NCBI GenBank assembly: GCA_012729335.1
Contig: JAAYDJ010000018.1
Location: 1-51,584 of the forward strand
Length of the DNA: 51,584 nucleotides
Origin: Bacteroidales bacterium
GTDB taxonomy: Bacteria; Bacteroidota; Bacteroidia; Bacteroidales; Prolixibacteraceae
Reading direction: 5' to 3'
Under the pieces are notes generated by a model that worked only from the letters and a program-made list of their open reading frames with translations, made no database searches and was not told the DNA's origin. Shown here one piece after another: positions 25,701-34,001 of this stretch. Both the position numbers and the translations under genes were made by a program. Numbering within the stretch: position 1 is the stretch's first letter; every line of letters begins with the position of its first letter.

Positions 25701-26886
25701 AAACAGCCTGCTGACCCTCACCCTCCGCGAAGGATGGAACCTGATCTCCTCCAACGTCACCCCCGATGAACCCGACATGGAGGTCCTCTTTCAACCCCTG
25801 ATCATCCCTTCGCAGCTCCTGAAAGTGATGGATGAGTCCGGAAACGCCATGGAAAACCTGGGCAGTTACGGGGGCTGGCAAAACGCCATCGGCGACCTGG
25901 CCCTCACCGAAGGATACAAGGTGAATGTCACCACCGACTGCCTGCTGAACCTCGAAGGTGAACCCGCACCCCTGCCCATGGACATTCCCCTCTCCACAGG
26001 CTGGAACATCATCGGCTTCCCCTACCCGTGGTCCGTCACTGCCACCGATATCGTCCAGCAGCTCATCACCCGGGGCACCCTTATCAAGGTTCAGGATGAA
26101 GCAGGCCGCTCGATTGAAGATTTCGGCTCCTACGGAGGCTGGGTCAACAACATCGGTTCCTTCCAGCCCGGAAAGGGATACAAGGTGAAGGTAAACGCCC
26201 CGGAGGTGCTGAACCTTCCGGAGTTGATCTTCAAATCGGCAGAGGTTCCGCTGACGGAAGTGCCTCCGCGCCATTTCATACCCGCCTTCCGGGGCAATGG
26301 CGTCGACCATATGAACATCAACCTGGTGGCGTTGCCAGCCGGCTTCCTCAGGCCAGGTGACGAAATCGGCCTCTTCGACGGAGAAAACTGCGTGGGCGCC
26401 CTTACCCTCCTCCCCCGGCACCTCGAAGCACGCCTGATTTCTATTCCCGCCTCAGCAGCCGACCGCAACAATAACCCCGGATTCACCGAGGGCAATCCCA
26501 TCCGCCTTCAACTCTGGAAAGCCTCCACCAACGAGGTGATGCCACTGGAACCCGAAATCATCAAGGGCTCTTCATCCTTCCGGAAAAACGAATCCCTCTT
26601 CGCCAGCCTCGAGAAATATGCCGTCACCGGCACTCCCCTCCCGGGGACAATGGCCGTGCGGATTTTCCCCAATCCCACTTCCGGAAAAATGACCATCTCC
26701 CTGCCAGCCACCCTTTCCGGTGACACGGAAGTGTGCGTGATGAACCCGGCCGGTCAAAGGGTGCTCCTCACCCGCATGAACGGCATCAGAGGAGAAATTG
26801 ATCTCTCGGGACAGGCACCCGGACTCTACTCAGTGAGGGTCAGCAACGAAGCCGGCACGTTTATGGAGAAAATCACCCTCCGGTAA
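22729..26886 (+). CDS. Large T9SS-secreted propeller/mosaic protein
   Basis: A 1385-residue secreted protein. Signal peptide MKTKSILMLCGLWLCMHQ, then about 830 residues of SBBP-like propeller repeats (GNIYxxG, KIDxxGxVxW patterns such as LLKIDSSGKVKWAF). Then a GDE-FDG module (about 864-985; AGDEIGVFDGELCVGAG), two GWN modules (about 998-1165), a second GDE-FDG module (about 1180-1300; HFIPAFRGNGVDHMNINL) and a T9SS type A sorting domain (IFPNPTSGKMTISL to the end). It is exported by T9SS and probably attached to the surface. It heads a run of four plus-strand secreted-protein genes. Confidence 0.88.
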   Translation: MKTKSILMLCGLWLCMHQATAQVPEWSRLLQVPCYGNTLIPGVAANRDFVATAGAFSGALTFDGESMESQGELRDLFVQLSLVSGEKIWIQQFSATGSLGATAIQIDDLANIYMTGMYSGEATFGAFTLSGENSFLLKIDSSGKVKWAFSFSSIASSPRQIEVDSYGNCYLACFSDQLIKLNHDGIVQWNNPLPTNILKSMSVYGDYLYLGGFLPTGTTIFDPFIFTKSYRTGIILKASLDGRYLDFLEVGRANTGFGSGVGGMEHDSRGNLVFTGYYFGALEFRGDTWFDNNPALSYPFIAQCDENLKVQWAQSAENANYATTLNFKVYLDGFDDVYIYGNSSGFQFGTVYVPGAYFLLHCDPMGTPVEATNLYPISSAVCVAPEGTYFHCGSYSTDTPDLMGNIFMRKMDWSSGLQWQKISTGSMGGSFRFNYGIHDEAGNIYTSGKLTGFADYFGTPVQVPGQRTIISKLEPSGQVAWSQVVNDLNSSANNYPFGPQVAHDHEGRLITTGRFDLQLKLGAFTLVNQNLNADGYVVRYSSTGEPDWVTQMHASDQCDINGVAVDHNGYVIVTGVFMGLLQVGGYQLDSGPGQAIFVIKLDQNGNWLWGLSFPGDLIYLAMPAVDPDGNIFVACEYYNQTTGTIDFGGVTTPQGPDDGGTVLCKIDATGSVKWVRTYGGSALDPDPSGWPTAIKTDSNGNCFLWGWCYDQANFGGKTFFNPLTVTSSSKWNYYITKIDPAGEVVWADVVFEKTYSFNYGDHLDLDREGNVYVGGHFRDSIEVSGQRFKPETPNDLFVIKYSNDGNFRWIRTLPTGGTNFSCLSVLKENSVTVSGISGALLNVGPFPVIRKGGPTAVLATLGDLMPHFVPVWSGNGVDQMNINIFSAMLDGLDLEAGDEIGVFDGELCVGAGVVDQTITSGNLLPLVVSRDDGTGNGYTPGNPITFRYYDLSAGREVTLVTATYDNGRPEWSTDGLFAIGATAFAALNGETNSLLTLTLREGWNLISSNVTPDEPDMEVLFQPLIIPSQLLKVMDESGNAMENLGSYGGWQNAIGDLALTEGYKVNVTTDCLLNLEGEPAPLPMDIPLSTGWNIIGFPYPWSVTATDIVQQLITRGTLIKVQDEAGRSIEDFGSYGGWVNNIGSFQPGKGYKVKVNAPEVLNLPELIFKSAEVPLTEVPPRHFIPAFRGNGVDHMNINLVALPAGFLRPGDEIGLFDGENCVGALTLLPRHLEARLISIPASAADRNNNPGFTEGNPIRLQLWKASTNEVMPLEPEIIKGSSSFRKNESLFASLEKYAVTGTPLPGTMAVRIFPNPTSGKMTISLPATLSGDTEVCVMNPAGQRVLLTRMNGIRGEIDLSGQAPGLYSVRVSNEAGTFMEKITLR

Positions 26887-26957
26887 CTCAGGCTCTTTCC
26901 TGATGAAAAATTACCCTCAGGGAGGGACAGAAATGCCGGTACAAATAAAAAAAAGTG

Positions 26958-26965
26958 TACATTTG
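26958..26965 (+). promoter_or_regulatory. Putative -7 box for the 290-aa module protein
   Basis: TACATTTG matches TAnnTTTG; the leader would be about 18 nt. No TTTG lies 19 nt upstream, so support is partial. Confidence 0.4.
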
Positions 26966-26987
26966 AAAATACTAACCTCTGTCAACT

Positions 26988-27860
26988 ATGAAGAAATTGG
27001 CACTCACCATGTTCCTGGTTATTGGGGGGCTTTGGCTATACGGGCAGACCACCCATTTTATCCCCGCCTTTGAAGGGAACGGACAGGATCATATGAATAT
27101 TTACGTGATCGGGGCCGACATCTCGGGGATTCCCCTCGAAGCCGGTGATGAAATTGCCGCCTTTGACGGGGAGATATGCTGTGCCGTTCTCACCCTGTCG
27201 GGAACCGTCAGCTCCACCTCCCTGGCCGTCCTGAGGGCCTCTATGGCCGACCCCGGTGAAGAAAACGGGTTCACCTCAGGCCATCCCATTACCCTGAAAT
27301 TCTGGGACGCCACTGCAGCAAAAGAATATGACAATGTGGAACTTACATTCTACAATACCAGCCAGGAAATCATATCGCCGGTTCCTTACATCCCGGGTGA
27401 AAGTGCCTTCGTCACCGCCAGTGGCAGCGATGTGGAGCCCGACATTACACCCGGACTGACGGTTGCCCCCAATATCATGAACGGGGCGACCAATTTTGAG
27501 GTGTTGGTCAGGGTCTCAGAAGTCAACGGAGCCGCCACCACAGGCGCAATCAGCGTGGTCATTCCCCGCGACTCCCGGTTAACCTTCACCTGGAACCCGG
27601 CGTTGACCTTGGCCGTAGGAGAAACCGTCCACAATGCGGTGTGGTCTTATACCAGCACCGATCCGAACAACCACATTTTCACCACCTCGGAAGTGATCCC
27701 GGCCAACGGAATACTGAGACTCGGTATCCAGGCGCTCTTCAACCCCGGAGCCACACGAGGTAAAAGTACGGTGACCGCCCAGATCACCTCGGGCAGCGGG
27801 GGCGACAGCCGCCCCTCCAACAACAGCGACTCCGAAATCATCAACTATTTCGGAGAATAA
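26988..27860 (+). CDS. Secreted two-module protein (GDE-FDG + TPNI)
   Basis: A 290-residue protein made of a signal peptide (MKKLALTMFLVIGGLWLYG), a GDE-FDG module (HFIPAFEGNGQDHMN, AGDEIAAFDGEICCAV; about 22-150) and a TPNI module (VAPNIMNGATNFEV, VVIPRDSRLTFTW; about 155-290) ending SDSEIINYFGE. It equals the N-terminal 290 residues of the FISUMP protein at 12165-13691 without the FISUMP domain. The last module and about 50 bp beyond the stop resemble the end of the C10 peptidase gene at 37091. Function unknown. Confidence 0.82.
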   Translation: MKKLALTMFLVIGGLWLYGQTTHFIPAFEGNGQDHMNIYVIGADISGIPLEAGDEIAAFDGEICCAVLTLSGTVSSTSLAVLRASMADPGEENGFTSGHPITLKFWDATAAKEYDNVELTFYNTSQEIISPVPYIPGESAFVTASGSDVEPDITPGLTVAPNIMNGATNFEVLVRVSEVNGAATTGAISVVIPRDSRLTFTWNPALTLAVGETVHNAVWSYTSTDPNNHIFTTSEVIPANGILRLGIQALFNPGATRGKSTVTAQITSGSGGDSRPSNNSDSEIINYFGE

Positions 27861-27876
27861 AGCCATTGCTGCATGA

Positions 27877-28010
27877 GACCCCTTCACAGGGGTCCTCAGC
27901 GCAGAGTGCCGTGTGACCCCTTCACCGGGGTCCTCAACCCAGACCACCGCGTGACCCCTTCACCGGGGTTCCCGGCGCAGAGTGCCGTGTGATCCCTTTG
28001 CCGGGGTTCC
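27877..28010. repeat. 38-bp tandem hairpin repeat, four copies
   Basis: Units start at 27877, 27915, 27953 and 27991, an exact 38-bp period. Each holds GACCCCTTCACCGGGGTC or a close variant, a self-complementary hairpin, followed by a linker such as GCAGAGTGCCGTGT. The array begins 17 bp after the stop of the 290-residue protein. Decayed relatives continue to about 28080. Confidence 0.88.
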
Positions 28011-28107
28011 CAGTGCAGATCAACGCCTGACCGCCAAACCGGACAGAGGTCAGACCACCGCCTGACCGCCACATCCGGGATGGCTCACGATAACTAAATC
28101 CAAACCT

Positions 28108-31100
28108 ATGAGAACGCATCTTTCACTGCTGAACCTGGTCATTTTCTTCTTCCTGTACACCGGAATTCAAGCCCAGGAATACCATGAAGGCGATTTAGCT
28201 GTTTTAAAAACCATCAGGGACGGGGCCTCATCAGAGATCGGTGATCCCCTGGCAGTAATCTGGGCCGACAGTGTCGATCCGCTGAGCTGGCCGGGAGTAA
28301 CCTGGAGCACAGAAACGCCCCGCAGGGTCATCGGGCTCGATGTATCCAACAAAGGCATCCCATCGATGGATGTGACTGCATTGAATCAGCTGACGGAACT
28401 GCGATGTTATGGTAACCAGATGACCTCCCTGCAGATAGCCAACCTGTCAAACCTGACCTATCTGGAAGCAAACAACAATCAGCTGGAATCCCTTTCCCTG
28501 ACCGGAATATCCAACCTTGGTACACTTTGGGTTCCATATAACCTCCTGACCAGCCTGGATCTGTCCGGGACACCCGGCTTGTTTCAATTGAACTGCCAAA
28601 ACAACCAGCTGACCACCCTCGACCTTTCTCCGGTCACCAACCTGCGCTACTTTTATGCCAGCTTTAACCAGCTGACCACCCTGAGCGGATGGAGCGGACT
28701 TTCACTCAATTTGGCAGAATTAACAGACAACCGGTTGCCCTTCAGCCAGCTTATTCTTCCTTCGCTGGTAAGTGACTTGTATTATTACCAACCCCAGCAG
28801 GCTGTATTTGATGCACGTCAGATTGATCTGGGTGAGACGATGGACTACAGCAGCGAGGCCATGATCAATGGGGTGGCCACGGTTTTCAGCTGGTACCGGA
28901 ACAACATGCTGATAGAGGGGGCCACCTCAGCCACCTACACCCCCTCACTGGCAGGGTATTACACCTGTCAGTTGACCAACGGGGTCTTCCCAGGCCTTAC
29001 CCTCGAAACCAGCCCCGTGACGGCGGGAACCATTCCGGAGCCTTACCGGAACCTCATTTTTACCGAAGTACGGATGGATGACACCCGCTTCAATTACGTC
29101 GAACTGACCAACATGGGGGCCCAAGCCGTGAATCTCCAGGATTTCGAGATGGGAAATATTGATCCCTGGACCCAACCATGGAATCCCAACCCCGATTATT
29201 CTGTCCGCCTGCCTGACAGAATCCTGGCCCCCGGGGAGTCCTTCCTGATCGCCTCCATCACGGAAGTTCCCTCCATCATGGCCCTGACAGACCCGATGTT
29301 CTGGATTCCCAACATAAGTACTTCGAAAGAGATGAATGCTCTGGCCGATTTCAAGGTGTACCTTCGGGAAACCGAATGGGGCTTTTTCCCTGAGATTGAC
29401 CGTGTGGAACCCGGATACCTGGCCCTGGATTCCTGGCGGGGAAGAAGTGCCTTCTATCTCAGGCACCACTATTTCGATGGGTTGTCGGCGGTCACCGATG
29501 CCGTCAATGCCAGTTTCTACAACGATTTCTCACCCTATAAATCGGTGGAACCCAGCAGCGCTGCTGGTGTGGATGACGCCACGGGCAGCAGAATCCTGGT
29601 GAGGAAATACGGCATTACCGAAGGATTGGGGGATGCCCTGGATTCCTGGATAAATTCCGCAGGCGTGTCGATCGATGATTCCGACTGGCTGCCCCTGCCC
29701 TTCAACCAGAAAGGTTTTGGATTCCCCGATCGCCTGGAATACCGCACCCTGAAAAACCACGGAAATTTCATCATCACCCGTGACAACCTGACCTCCCCCG
29801 ACATCACCATTAATTTTGACGCCCTTACCATGACCATCCCCTGGGGAGTGCGCAAATTCGACGGCGTCATCAAACACCTGGCCCCGCTGCAGGGACTGGC
29901 CTGGAACTACCAGCCCTCTGTCGATGGAGACAACCTGGCGTATAATTCCGTGAAAAACAACGACATCATCACCCTCTATTCGGTGGGCACCACCTTACAG
30001 CAGCTTGATTTTCAGATTGTGGCCCTGCCTCCCACCGACAACGACCATCTGGTGATCCCCCTGAACCTCCCGAATGCCAACGGCACCTGGGATAATGCCC
30101 GCATGATCGTTTCCGAAGGGCTGACTCCCGACACCATTTCCAATGTGGCCTTTGCCACGCCTGTGGATTCTCTCCTGAAATATCTTGAAAAACCGGGACA
30201 GGCCACATGGGAGATTGTTTTCTCCGACGGAAACACCAAGGATTATGTGCAGACAGGCGACCTCCTCAGGGTGACGGCAGCCAATGGCCCGGTGAAGGAT
30301 TATTATATCAGGGTGAACCCTTACAAACCAGGCAACAATGCCCTGCTGGCCACCATTACCTGGCCCGATGTTCCCCGCTCCATCATGGATGCTTATGGCT
30401 GGACCACGATCAATTTACCCGGATTTGCAGCGGCCAAGACCGCCTACACCCTGGAAATCCCCTGGGACTATCCTTCCATTCCCGTTCTCACGGCCCAGCC
30501 CCAGGATCCCAATGCCACCCTGATCATCCAGAGGGCCACCTCCCTCGCGGGCACCGAAGCGGAACGTACCATCACCTTTACCTGTATCGCCGAAGATGGC
30601 GTGAATTCACAGGTCTATACGGTTTTGATCATGCCCGGGAAGGATCCCGGCGAAAAACAGCCCCTTGTGGCCGATCCCTTTATTTCGCAATTTGTTTTCC
30701 GCGATCAGTGGGCTAACAACTTCATTGAAGTGGTCAATCCCGGCAATCAGCCTCTTGACCTGAGCAATTACATGTTCGCCTGGGGTTACGTCAATTCTCC
30801 CGCTGAAGCCATCACCAGGGCCTCAGGCAGCGGAGACTGGGGCAGCAGATATGTCAAATATATCCCCGGGTACCGCTGGGTGGACCAGTCGACGTGGCAA
30901 ACCTCTCCGGCGATGGTGGTTCCCGATCCCCTGGTTGCCCCGGAGGTCAGCCCCGGAGATGTATTTGCCATCAGCGATATCCGCAGTCACGGCCAAAGCG
31001 GATACCCCTGGTTCGCCAGCGAAGCCTGTGATGTCGATCTGGGGATCCATAACCCCTGGGGCGAGTCGACCGGAAGTGAACTCACCAACTGGCTCGGAGC

Positions 31101-33753
31101 CAACTACTACCTCTTCCGCATCCTCAACGACTCTATCAAACAGGGCCTTAAGCCGGCCAACGATCCCAACGACTTCACCCTGCTCGACGTTTTCGGAACC
31201 GGCGATGGAACTACCCCGGTGATCGGGGGAGTCACCATGGACCAGATTATGGGCTATACCCGTAAACCCCACATCCAGAAAGGCAACCCGGCATTCAAAG
31301 GTTCTTTTGGCAGTGATCCGGAATCGAGCGAATGGACCATGACCAACCGGACATACTGGACCACCCTGGGGTACAACTGGCCCATGGATATCCTGATGAT
31401 TACCAATGGCCTGGGGAACCACAATTTCAATGAAATCACCTTCCATCTTTCCACGGTCACATCGGTGGTTTACAGGGTAAGCCCAGGGTACTCCCTGGCC
31501 GAAACCATCAAAGCCGTTCTTTCCGGAACCACCGTCGGGGAGTTTCTTTCAGGGATCATCAAGGGAGATCCCGGGCAACAACTGCAGGTTTACAGTTTCT
31601 CCGCGGAACCCCTGGGCGATGGCGATGAGCTCTCGAGCAACGCGTACCTGGAAGTCACCTCGGCCGATGGCCACAATATCACCCGGTACTACCTCGAAGT
31701 GTCGGAAGTAGGGTTAAGCGATAATGCCCTTCTGACCTCAGCCACGCTGACCATATCCTTTGACGGGGCAGCCGGGGTCATATCAGGATTTGAACTGGGG
31801 ACAGGCCTGCCTTCCCTTTTCAGCCAGATCACCGTGCCTCCAGGCGCTACGGTGATTATCCTTGACGGCCACAACAACGCCATCTCCATGACTTTCATGG
31901 ATGCCTACGGCCAACTCCACGATGTCACCGCGACAGGAGATCTTTACCTGGAAGTCACCGCGGAAAACGGAACCACCCGGATCACCTATGCTTTGTCCCC
32001 GGGATTCAGCTCCCCTGAAGCGTACGTGCTTTCCGATCTCTATGTGGTGGACCGGGGTACCCCGGGCATTTACGGGATTCCACGCAACACTTCCGTTGAC
32101 GTATTTCTGAATGGGCTGATCATTCCTCCGGGGGTGACCGTGCAGTTGCAGGACAAAACCGGGTTCCCGAGGAGCAGCGGGTTCGTGGCGTGTGGTGACC
32201 GTTTGCTGGTGACCAATACTTCCAGCGGGAATTTCGCCTTCTTTGACCTTTTTATCACCGGAGTCTGCGATGCCCTGCCCGAAAACATGGCCCCGGTGGC
32301 CAATGCGGGTCCCGACCAGTTTGTGGAGAAACTGACCCTGGTGACCCTCGACGGCTCGGCCTCCTTCGACCCTGACAGCGATGCCCTGACCTACCTGTGG
32401 CTGGCCCCTGCGGGAATCGTCCTGAGTGCCGGGAATATCCCCCAACCCACCTTCTCTGCCCCCGATGTGTCGGCCGACACCCCCCTGACCTTCACCCTGA
32501 TCGTCAATGACGGAAAGGTGAACTCCGCATCCGATGAAGTGACCATTACCATACTGGCCGACAATACCACCACCCTCCCCGTTTCCCTCTCTTCAGGATG
32601 GAACCTGGTTTCTGCAAACAACCAACCCGACAGCCCCGGACTGGACTTGCTTTTCGATCCCCTGATCCAGTCGGGAAACCTGGTGAAGGTCATGGATGAA
32701 CTGGGAAGAACCCTGGAGGACCTGGGAGGCCTGGGAGGCTGGACCAATACCATCGGGAACCTGTCACCCACCGAGGGATATAAAGTCAAGGTCACGGGCG
32801 ACTGTGTACTGACCTTCGAAGGGGATCCGGTGCCCCTGCCCTGTCAGATCCCCCTCACCTCAGGGTGGAACATCATCGGTTTTCCCGGTCCGACGAATGC
32901 CAATGCCATGGACGTCATCGGACAACTCATCACCAGGGGTACCCTGATCAAGGTCCAGGATGAGACAGGAAAATCCATAGAGGATTTCGGTTCCTTCGGA
33001 GGGTGGCAGAATTTCATCGGCAGTTTCAGTCCGGGCGAAGGCTACAAGGTCAAGGTGAATGCCCCTGAAGTCCTCACCATCGTCTCCTCTTATCCAAAGG
33101 CGGCGGCGATTTCCGGCGCATCACAGACACCTGCCGTCCATTTCATTCCTGCCGGAACGGGGAATGGCGTGGACCATATGAATATCAACCTGGTGGGATT
33201 ATCGCCCGCTTTGCTCACCCCCGGCGATGAAGTGGGCATCTTCGACGGAGAGCTCTGCGTGGGCGCCATCACCCTGACACCCGGCCACCTCGGGGCACGC
33301 ATGGCCTCCATCCCCGCCTCGGCCACCGACCACTCCGGAACCAGGGGATTCACCCCTGGAAACACTGTGGTCATCAAACTGTGGAAGGCTTCAACAGGTG
33401 AAGTGAAAAGCCTGGAGCCTGACGTCCTGAAGGGAAGTCTGACCTTCCGGAGGAATGAGTCCCTCTTCGCCTCCCTGGAGAAATATGCCATGACCCCTGC
33501 CACGCTGACAGGAGCCGGGGAAATCCGCCTTTTCCCCAATCCCACCTCCGGAAAGGTGGTCATCACCTTAGGAGATGCCGCTGACGAAAAAGTCAGGGTG
33601 AGCGTGATGAATCCCGCCGGACAGAGGCTCCTTGATACTACCCTGGAGAGTACCCCCGGAGAAATCGACCTGTCGGGAAATGCTCCCGGACTCTATACCA
33701 TCAGGGTCACCGGCAAGACCATTGCCGCGACCCAGAAGATTGTGCTTCGATAA
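28108..33753 (+). CDS. Giant T9SS-secreted mosaic protein with LRR and lamin-tail domains
   Basis: An 1881-residue secreted protein. Signal peptide; leucine-rich repeats (about 80-225; LTELRCYGNQMTSL, LTYLEANNNQLESL); an Ig-like region (240-300); a lamin-tail-like domain (about 311-420; VELTNMGAQAVNLQDF) and probably another near 860 (FIEVVNPGNQPLDLSNY); long beta-rich regions; a PKD-like domain (about 1391-1480; PVANAGPDQFV, LDGSASFDPDSD); two GWN modules (about 1494-1660); a GDE-FDG module (about 1677-1795); and a T9SS sorting domain (LFPNPTSGKVVITL to the end). Likely a surface adhesin or scaffold; no catalytic domain recognised. Confidence 0.88.
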   Translation: MRTHLSLLNLVIFFFLYTGIQAQEYHEGDLAVLKTIRDGASSEIGDPLAVIWADSVDPLSWPGVTWSTETPRRVIGLDVSNKGIPSMDVTALNQLTELRCYGNQMTSLQIANLSNLTYLEANNNQLESLSLTGISNLGTLWVPYNLLTSLDLSGTPGLFQLNCQNNQLTTLDLSPVTNLRYFYASFNQLTTLSGWSGLSLNLAELTDNRLPFSQLILPSLVSDLYYYQPQQAVFDARQIDLGETMDYSSEAMINGVATVFSWYRNNMLIEGATSATYTPSLAGYYTCQLTNGVFPGLTLETSPVTAGTIPEPYRNLIFTEVRMDDTRFNYVELTNMGAQAVNLQDFEMGNIDPWTQPWNPNPDYSVRLPDRILAPGESFLIASITEVPSIMALTDPMFWIPNISTSKEMNALADFKVYLRETEWGFFPEIDRVEPGYLALDSWRGRSAFYLRHHYFDGLSAVTDAVNASFYNDFSPYKSVEPSSAAGVDDATGSRILVRKYGITEGLGDALDSWINSAGVSIDDSDWLPLPFNQKGFGFPDRLEYRTLKNHGNFIITRDNLTSPDITINFDALTMTIPWGVRKFDGVIKHLAPLQGLAWNYQPSVDGDNLAYNSVKNNDIITLYSVGTTLQQLDFQIVALPPTDNDHLVIPLNLPNANGTWDNARMIVSEGLTPDTISNVAFATPVDSLLKYLEKPGQATWEIVFSDGNTKDYVQTGDLLRVTAANGPVKDYYIRVNPYKPGNNALLATITWPDVPRSIMDAYGWTTINLPGFAAAKTAYTLEIPWDYPSIPVLTAQPQDPNATLIIQRATSLAGTEAERTITFTCIAEDGVNSQVYTVLIMPGKDPGEKQPLVADPFISQFVFRDQWANNFIEVVNPGNQPLDLSNYMFAWGYVNSPAEAITRASGSGDWGSRYVKYIPGYRWVDQSTWQTSPAMVVPDPLVAPEVSPGDVFAISDIRSHGQSGYPWFASEACDVDLGIHNPWGESTGSELTNWLGANYYLFRILNDSIKQGLKPANDPNDFTLLDVFGTGDGTTPVIGGVTMDQIMGYTRKPHIQKGNPAFKGSFGSDPESSEWTMTNRTYWTTLGYNWPMDILMITNGLGNHNFNEITFHLSTVTSVVYRVSPGYSLAETIKAVLSGTTVGEFLSGIIKGDPGQQLQVYSFSAEPLGDGDELSSNAYLEVTSADGHNITRYYLEVSEVGLSDNALLTSATLTISFDGAAGVISGFELGTGLPSLFSQITVPPGATVIILDGHNNAISMTFMDAYGQLHDVTATGDLYLEVTAENGTTRITYALSPGFSSPEAYVLSDLYVVDRGTPGIYGIPRNTSVDVFLNGLIIPPGVTVQLQDKTGFPRSSGFVACGDRLLVTNTSSGNFAFFDLFITGVCDALPENMAPVANAGPDQFVEKLTLVTLDGSASFDPDSDALTYLWLAPAGIVLSAGNIPQPTFSAPDVSADTPLTFTLIVNDGKVNSASDEVTITILADNTTTLPVSLSSGWNLVSANNQPDSPGLDLLFDPLIQSGNLVKVMDELGRTLEDLGGLGGWTNTIGNLSPTEGYKVKVTGDCVLTFEGDPVPLPCQIPLTSGWNIIGFPGPTNANAMDVIGQLITRGTLIKVQDETGKSIEDFGSFGGWQNFIGSFSPGEGYKVKVNAPEVLTIVSSYPKAAAISGASQTPAVHFIPAGTGNGVDHMNINLVGLSPALLTPGDEVGIFDGELCVGAITLTPGHLGARMASIPASATDHSGTRGFTPGNTVVIKLWKASTGEVKSLEPDVLKGSLTFRRNESLFASLEKYAMTPATLTGAGEIRLFPNPTSGKVVITLGDAADEKVRVSVMNPAGQRLLDTTLESTPGEIDLSGNAPGLYTIRVTGKTIAATQKIVLR

Positions 33754-33839
33754 TGGTACTCCGTTAACACCGTTGCCAAAACCAACAACCATTTGGGGAG
33801 TTGACCTTACGCCTGTCAGAATCCGAATTTGATTTTCAA

Positions 33840-33873
33840 CCGGTTCTGGCTGACAACCGGCTCTGGCTGACAA
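33840..33873. repeat. 17-bp direct repeat, two copies
   Basis: CCGGTTCTGGCTGACAA and CCGGCTCTGGCTGACAA stand head to tail about 90 bp after the stop of the 1881-residue gene. Confidence 0.6.
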
Positions 33874-34001
33874 CAAGGCCTATTTAACAATTTCTTATAT
33901 TATTATTTAATAACTAAGGAAGGATGGAGAACATTTTCTCTATCCTTTTTTTTAAATTCGCAGGTGGGGTTTCCTTTCGCACCGGGAAACAGGAAAATCT
34001 C

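Noticed and set aside
24559-26421. 620-codon open frame on the minus strand
   Set aside because: It is antisense to the propeller/T9SS gene, whose domains are clear. GC-rich codon use keeps the opposite frame open; no start context or family feature is seen. The same applies to other long antisense frames such as 1144-2115 and 17526-19085.
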